Below are positions 8,918 to 13,841 of a DNA stretch of 13,841 bases, one piece after another. The notes beneath the pieces were generated by a model, which ran no database searches, was not told the origin of the DNA, and saw only the letters and a list, made by a program, of their open reading frames with translations. Each line of letters opens with the position of its first letter. Position 1 is the stretch's first letter. The stretch covers positions 1 to 13,841 of the forward strand of contig NWUY0300058941.1 of the NCBI GenBank assembly GCA_004151065.3. The letters are read 5' to 3'. The DNA is from Larix sibirica (taxonomy: Eukaryota; Streptophyta; Pinopsida; Pinales; Pinaceae). A program made the position numbers and the translations under genes.

Positions 8918-10136
8918 GTATTTTTTAATCCATTGAATGTTAAATATCTTAGAACATGAATTTTAAACAATATGAAGGTAGTTAAAACTTAAAAAGTGTA
9001 AGACTTGTTGTTCTTTGTTTGTTAGGAACATTACTGATGGGTACTCATGACTAAAACGAAAAAAAAAGATAGAAAGCAATATAGTGAAAGTTAAAGTTAG
9101 TTAAAAGAAATTTAGATTTTGTACTGTCCTGTTGATCCACATATTGTAATGAAACTAACATTCCACAATTAAACCCTCACCTCCCGGTGGCACATGGATG
9201 GGATAGGCAGTGTTTTGTATTATAGACTTGTAAGTAAAGATTCTGGCATATCATTTCGGATAGATTGCACTCACTTTAGGCGTAGTCCCTCGGCCATTTT
9301 TACTACAAAACACTTATTAATTGCCATCATCAAAACTTTTAAATCTCCGAATTTAGCAGTGCAGCACTATCAAGAAACACAAGATATTACCATTATGATT
9401 AAAATTAAAGGATATCAGATATGCAGCTATAACATTCCAACTCATCACAGGTGCCATATAAAGAGAGTAACACATAATTAAAACAGGAACCTCAGAGCAT
9501 CTTCTCATTTCACCAACTATCTGCATTGAAGTACTTTTATGGGCTTTATCTGGATTCTATAGAAAATTACACCGTTGACCTACCATTGTGCAATTTGTTG
9601 GCAGGCTTGACATTTGTGTAGAAATTTCTCCTCTTCACTAGAGGTTTCCCAGATCCTAACCCTGTGAAATTTCAGCTTTAGGGCTGTTATGAAATACAAA
9701 TAAAACAACTGCAACAACGGACAGTATTTCAACTCTGAATGACCCCAATCCACTAGGCAATTCAAGAGAAACCAGCGTGTTCCAATAAGTTTCAGTGCTG
9801 TAGGGCAGTCCTATCATGTATATAACAGATCTAAAAACACTTATGACAGATGTAATTGCAGCAGCATGCATATAACAGATCTTAAAACACTTACGACAGC
9901 TGTAATTACAGCAGCAAATCTTCCCCGATATTCTTCAATATAAATGTTAAATCACTAAACACATTACGCGTAACTTATGTCAAATTAGCAAGACACATAA
10001 TGCAGGACATTACAAACCATGAAAAATATGGATGGCCGAAAATCAAATCTGCAATTACACAATTATTGGACAGCTGGAAACTTCATTAATATGGATAAAG
10101 ATGAAGTTCAGGCAAATACCATAGCCTTATCCCAAG
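8918..10136 (+). other. Intron sequence after exon B', no gene seen
   Basis: Same content as 6867-8085, with two single-base differences (9257 and 9610). A plus-strand frame starting MKNMDGRKSNLQLHNYW at 10019 runs past the repeat edge and soon stops. It has no recognised motif and is not called as a gene. Confidence 0.5.
9816..9915. repeat. Two tandem 50-bp units (copy 2)
   Basis: Exact counterpart of 7765-7864 inside the second large repeat, units 9816-9865 and 9866-9915. Confidence 0.85.
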
Positions 10137-11082
10137 GCTACTGCAATCATCTAGACCTCCAAAACCCTAGATAGGGAAAGCAGTGAAAACCGTAGCTCAC
10201 ATTAATGAGATGCAACCAGCATGTCCTCGTCTTTTTCACTTCACCAAGTACAACATGGGTTTCATCTTGAAACCCTAATCTCCATTGTCCATGGGATGAA
10301 ACCTTAACTTTAGTCTCCAAGATCCTCTAAGAAGTTCAAGAAACCCTAGCAACTCCAAGAGAGAGAGAGAGATCATGTAGAAAAGGAGATCCAAGTGAGA
10401 GAAGAGTAGTGTGCTCCTCTTGATCACATCTCTACACAAGAATGAACGAGAACAAATAAGTGTGGAAAGACCACCATCTCCAACATCTTCTTTACAAGAG
10501 TAAACCTTGGTATCTCACAAGAGTAAGCTCCCAATAATGGCATCTTCTTTCCCTTTCATAACTTCTCCCAGGGTTTCCTCATGAACTCCAGAAAGACAAG
10601 TACAAAGAGAAGTGTACAATGATGATGATAATGAAAGTACTCTCTCCTTCCTATATATATGAGAGTTAAGGAAGGCTAACAATACATATGTGGGCCTATC
10701 CCCTAACAAGTGACCTGCAATAACACATGTGGAGTGCTGCAGTCCAAGGGTACATGTGTCAAGCTCCATTAATGTTGTCCACATATGCAAGCACTCTCCA
10801 TGAGGTGTGTCCAATGCTCCTTGTACAAGCCTCCAAATACTTGATCGAACCCCCTAAGTCATGTACTTCACTAGGTCCACTTCCCTTGCATAACATTGTC
10901 TCAACCTAGGCTTCCTCGTGCCAATTCCAGGCCTCCATGCAAGCATCCAAGCTACTGCTTTCTAGGGCCATCTCCAATGCGCAAATCTATCACAGACCAT
11001 CCAGGGGCTGATCATGCACCATGTTCCCTAATTCTAATTAAGCACCCCCAAACATTGCATAAACACTTCCAGAGTAGCCCCA
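10137..11082 (-). mobile_element. Probable TE segment in the intron, LTR-like in antisense
   Basis: Between the end of the 2-kb repeat and the ordinary intron before exon C, the sequence changes character: richer in GC, with AAACCCTAG motifs and a GAGAGAGAGAGAGA run at 10359-10372. Read on the minus strand it has a TATA box (TCATATATATAGGAAGG, about 10648-10664) followed by a pyrimidine- and GAGA-rich leader, as in plant LTR promoters. Short inverted ends are seen: GGCTACT at 10136-10142 against AGTAGCC at 11073-11079. No target-site duplication or complete TG...CA pair was established, so solo LTR, truncated element or DNA transposon all remain possible. The minus frame 10515-10814 and plus frame 10896-11165 have no recognised motif. 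Confidence 0.4.
10655..10662 (-). promoter_or_regulatory. TATA-box-like element in the TE segment
   Basis: A TATATATA run (about 10653-10661) sits upstream, in the minus sense, of a leader-like stretch. It is the best promoter-like signal in the window, but AT-rich plant DNA often contains such runs. Any transcript would run antisense to NAA25. Confidence 0.25.
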
Positions 11083-11408
11083 AAAAACTAACAATTTATA
11101 ATTTGTTGACAGCTTCATTACCTGAACTGCAGGCTAAAATGTTAGATGCTAACTTTCGCCCGTAGAGATGTTTGACAGGCCAATTGATTCCCAGATTCCT
11201 TTGCAAGTAACAGTAACCTTTTGAAATGCCTATAACAACCTGAATACCTTCTATTCCTATATCTTTAACAAATTGCTCCACTCTTGGAGTTGGAACACTC
11301 CATCTGACTTAGAGATTAAGTAATTTTCATTTTCTTAAGAGATCTGAAAGTTGATTGTTGAAATGTAAGTTGTTTCATTCTAAAATATTTACCTGTGGTC
11401 AATTACAG
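11083..11408 (+). other. Intron sequence before exon C
   Basis: AT-rich sequence ending in a T-rich tract (ATTTTCATTTTCTTAAG at about 11323-11339, then TTGTTTCATTC) and the acceptor AATTACAG at 11401-11408. No gene is seen. Confidence 0.6.
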
Positions 11409-11614
11409 ATTTGGACATTTGGCTAGCTTCGTATCTGATGTAGAAGAGTATTTAGAATATATTGAGCCAAACCAAAGGTCAAAATTTCTTCAAGAACTCC
11501 GCGAGATTTGTTTTCAAATATCACCAGGAGATGCAGTCAAGGGACTGGGGAGAACTATTGCAGTTTTACAAGTTGAGGAGCACTTTGATATGATGCGTTC
11601 TGCATCAAATGATG
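11409..11614 (+). CDS. NAA25: NAA25 internal exon C
   Basis: The first base A joins the AG left by exon B to give Arg, and then FGHLASFVSDVEEYLE follows. This FGHL-x-F-x2-DVE stretch is conserved in plant NAA25 and follows the exon B segment in the family order. It continues through NQRSKFLQELRE, a helical repeat-like segment, and LGRTIAVLQVEEHFDMM to the donor GATG|GTAAGG (11614/11615), leaving in phase 1. It has 68 whole codons with no stops. The longer frame running to 11691 is read-through into the intron. This exon is single-copy in the window, which shows that only A and B were duplicated. Confidence 0.82.
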
Positions 11615-13092
11615 GTAAGGTGTTTGTGATTGTTGGCAATGAATTTTCTGTTCTTCCACTTTGTATCAGTCAGGGTTCATCTCCTGTTTGATACAAATAT
11701 TAGGAGAAACAGTTATCTTATTTTGTGCCTACATTAGTTTATTGATGCACATTATGTAATGCATTACTCTCTGCTGATTGAACTAGTGTCTTGGTCAAAC
11801 TATAGATAATGTTTGCTTCTATTCCAGTACATAATAGAAAGTCCTATGGAATTATGTGGTATCTGCATCTTCTACCTGGGTGGCAGGGAAACTTCCATTT
11901 TTGAGGTTTGATATGTTACAGTTTATTGTTTGGATGCCATACTGCTTCAGTTCATGAATTTTGTAGATAGGGGTTTTCTTGCCAAGAGGTGTGGTTTTTA
12001 ATAAAGTTCAGTTGCTTTTTAAGGTCTTATTTTCTAAGTTCTATCACATAGCTTGCTTTTTTGAAGGAATTCTTTGCATATTATTCATCGAGGCATTGCA
12101 TCCCATACTTGGTGGCCTATATTTAGACCTCATATCAGGCTATGGTATAGTTATATAACATGCTATATTTTGTGCATTTTATGTTGTCTTACCACCTTGA
12201 TTTTTTCATTTTTTGTGTCTTTCTATTTCTAGTCATTGCACTGTATAGTCATCATCTGTTAAATATTTGACAATAATTTAATGTTGTTCGATATTTCAAC
12301 ATGTGTTGATGTGTCTATTCCATTTGCCAACTTGAGTTGATGTGGTAGCGGCCAAAAGTAGTTGACAGATATTTCAGAAATGGCTTTAATTATTGACATT
12401 GAAACCATGTTGTGATGTTCTAGCGTGCTACATTTTGTGGCATTATTTGTTGCGATTGTTTTTTGCCAAATTTGCAGATGTGCTTTCATTTAATTTCTAC
12501 ACTGCCTATTCTGCTGATGTTGGTCCATATTGATTATATCATAATCATGTCTATTATAATTTTCAAATAACCTTGTGTTGTATCCACATATCGGGTTCAT
12601 ATTTCATGATATTGCACATGCATAGCTTGATTAATTTCTCTCAGAACCTAACAGGAATAATAGAAAATAGATTGGCCTTTTGAATCTATTTCTGATCTTG
12701 CCTCGAATTCACATCCAAGGCACATGTTGGAAAGGTTGTCCTATCTAAATATTTGCTGGCATTCATAAATGTTTTTTGACATTTACATCTTGGACACTAA
12801 CTTTTTCTTAATAAAATGGAAGATTACATTTTTAGTCAACATACAAAATCCTATAAAGCAGAGGGTGGAAGAGGTCTGCAGAGTATGGTTGCTGATTTAT
12901 GGACAATCATTGCTTTTCTTTTTTGGTCTGCGGTTCTTGATTGTTGCCCTTTATAACTACTTTTAGCATGCCATCATATTCCCTGCTTTATCATGCCTTA
13001 CAGTTCTCTTTTTTTAACCATATAATTTTATTTATTGGTTTTGTTCTTTAAACATCTTTTCATTTTCGTATGTTGTGGGGTTTTCCGTGCAG
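11615..13092 (+). other. Intron between exons C and D
   Basis: A 1,478-bp intron with donor GTAAGG and acceptor TTTCCGTGCAG, T-rich throughout on the plus strand as expected for a plant intron. I see no further exon, repeat array or RNA gene. Small frames at minus 12259-12489 and plus 12769-12966 are unsupported. Confidence 0.7.
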
Positions 13093-13223
13093 ACCGTGTA
13101 AGTCATGCTGTTTTCCTTACGAAATTATACCTGGAGAACCTAAGCCTTTCAAAAGATCTCGATTCTCAAGAGGTTATGCATGGAGAAGAGCTCTTGCCAA
13201 TGGCATCAAATATTTTAATGGAG
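13093..13223 (+). CDS. NAA25: NAA25 internal exon D
   Basis: The G left by exon C plus AC gives Asp, then RVSHAVFLTKLYLENLSLSK follows, and the exon closes with EELLPMASNILME at the donor GAG|GTATAC (13223/13224), phase 0. It has 43 whole codons. The segment LYLENLSLSKDLD, followed by a Gly-Glu-Glu-Leu-Leu motif, matches the order and spacing that I know from plant NAA25, where a helical region follows. The next exon should begin in phase 0 beyond the window. Confidence 0.8.
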
Positions 13224-13421
13224 GTATACTTTCTGTGTATAATTATTAGCCTTTGGGTTTTAAGCATACTAACTTTTGGTTCTGCATGAATGGGTAGTAA
13301 CACGGAAGGTAAGACGTACTTGAAAATATAGATAAATGAATCTTCAAAGATAATTCTCTTTTATAGTATGCACGGTCTAAGTGTGTGTTAAGAGGATGGA
13401 CATTGAAGTCTTTCATCTTAA
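13224..13421 (+). other. Start of the intron after exon D
   Basis: Begins GTATAC and holds nothing recognisable before the antisense frame at 13422. No continuation of NAA25 was found to the end of the window. Confidence 0.6.
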
Positions 13422-13760
13422 TTATACTATGGTCATTCTCTCCTGACTCTGAGTTAGCATGCAGTGCAATCTACTCCAGATTCTAAGGGAGTTGGTAATG
13501 CTATCGTATACTGGGAGCCTAGAGATAGAGGTTAAAGTATGCCCAACATCAAGCCTCCCATGAACTGATGTACCACACATGGTTATAGCTACATGCCATT
13601 CATTGCCATTTGGGCACTTTGTCAAAAGATAACTGCTCCCAAAGTTAGGATACCCCTCCAAAAGTGTAACATTTGTGAGTGGATCAATTTTTTCCAATAA
13701 AGTCCAAGTTAGGGTATAGTTAGTTTCATCATGATAAAGTGTCTCATGTGTGAGAAATGT
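13422..13760 (-). other. Unidentified 112-codon antisense open frame in the intron
   Basis: On the minus strand a frame is open from just after a TGA (13763-13761) to TAA at 13422-13424. It lacks an early ATG: the first in-frame Met is well inside, within HVAITMCGTSVHG. The composition is protein-like (LTHETLYHDETNYTLTW, then KCPNGNEWHVAITM), with Cys, Trp and Gly well represented. I do not recognise a family. It is more likely a fragment of a transposable-element protein or a captured gene piece than an intact gene, because it has no start, no promoter, and lies within the NAA25 intron. Chance openness is possible at this length but not the best explanation. Confidence 0.3.
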
Positions 13761-13841
13761 TCAAACCCCCTAGGGTGTTCCATCTAAGAGTCCCTCAACC
13801 TTAATATTCATGAAATAATCTTAAATTGTGCCTAGTGCCCC

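Larger units (their letters stand above)
8088..10136 (+). repeat. Large direct repeat, copy 2 (contains exons A' and B')
   Basis: Second copy of the block at 6038-8085. Homology begins right after the n and ends at G10136; from 10137 the sequence (GCTACTGC) has no counterpart in copy 1 because copy 1 stops there. Only the first ~68 bases are notably diverged, including nine T against GC plus six T at 8146-8154. The copy continues into unique intron and exon C, so in a single-copy model this is the one physically linked to the downstream exons, whereas copy 1 is linked to the upstream flank. Confidence 0.95.

Noticed and set aside
10965-11082. Possible small DNA transposon with ends GGGCCATCTCCAATG and GGGGCTACTCTGG (reverse complement)
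   Set aside because: The ends match only loosely and no target-site duplication was found, so it was folded into the larger TE-like call.
10896-11165. 89-codon plus frame rich in Pro, Ser and His
   Set aside because: It runs across the edge of the TE-like segment into ordinary intron, has no motif and no splice-site support.

Overview
This window looks like nuclear DNA from a large, repeat-rich plant genome. It is AT-rich, with GT-AG introns of more than a kilobase, a few short exons and decayed transposable-element sequence. The conserved gene is clearly of plant type. The long repeat-filled introns and moderately diverged exon sequence suggest a gymnosperm such as a conifer, but that is inference. 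Nothing here looks bacterial: there are no operons, ribosome-binding sites or CRISPR arrays.

The only gene I can name is on the + strand. It is an internal part of NAA25, the TPR-rich auxiliary subunit of the NatB N-terminal acetyltransferase. Four successive exons are present: A (6361-6511), B (6691-6866), C (11409-11614) and D (13093-13223). Their splice phases fit without adjustment (A to B phase 0, B to C phase 2, C to D phase 1, D ends phase 0). They encode about 220 residues from the middle of the protein. The exons before A and after D lie outside the window or were not recognised.

The main structural oddity is a head-to-tail direct repeat of about 2.05 kb, 6038-8085 and 8088-10136, with a single ambiguous base (n) at 8086 on the junction. 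Exons A and B therefore occur twice (copies at 8412-8562 and 8742-8917). About 1.97 kb of the repeat differs at only three positions that I found, but the first ~68 bp differ at eight positions plus an indel. Homology stops at 10136, where a repeat-like segment begins. The simplest reading is two overlapping contigs or haplotypes placed side by side without merging. If the duplication is real, the A+B cassette is 327 nt and phase-symmetric, so it would add 109 codons in frame.

Layout: 1-235 holds an unidentified antisense open frame running off the left edge. 761-1322 is a diverged tandem array of four units of 136-145 bp. 1323-4150 is AT-rich sequence with no supportable gene. 4181-5707 holds antisense remnants of a retroelement-like protein, including a decayed CCHC zinc knuckle. 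6038-10136 is the duplicated exon A/B region. 10137 to about 11082 is a probable TE segment, LTR-like in antisense. 11083-13223 carries exons C and D and the intron between them. The right end holds an unidentified 112-codon antisense open frame.

I found no convincing new biological system. The items most worth following up are the n-marked exon duplication and the two unidentified antisense frames at the window edges.
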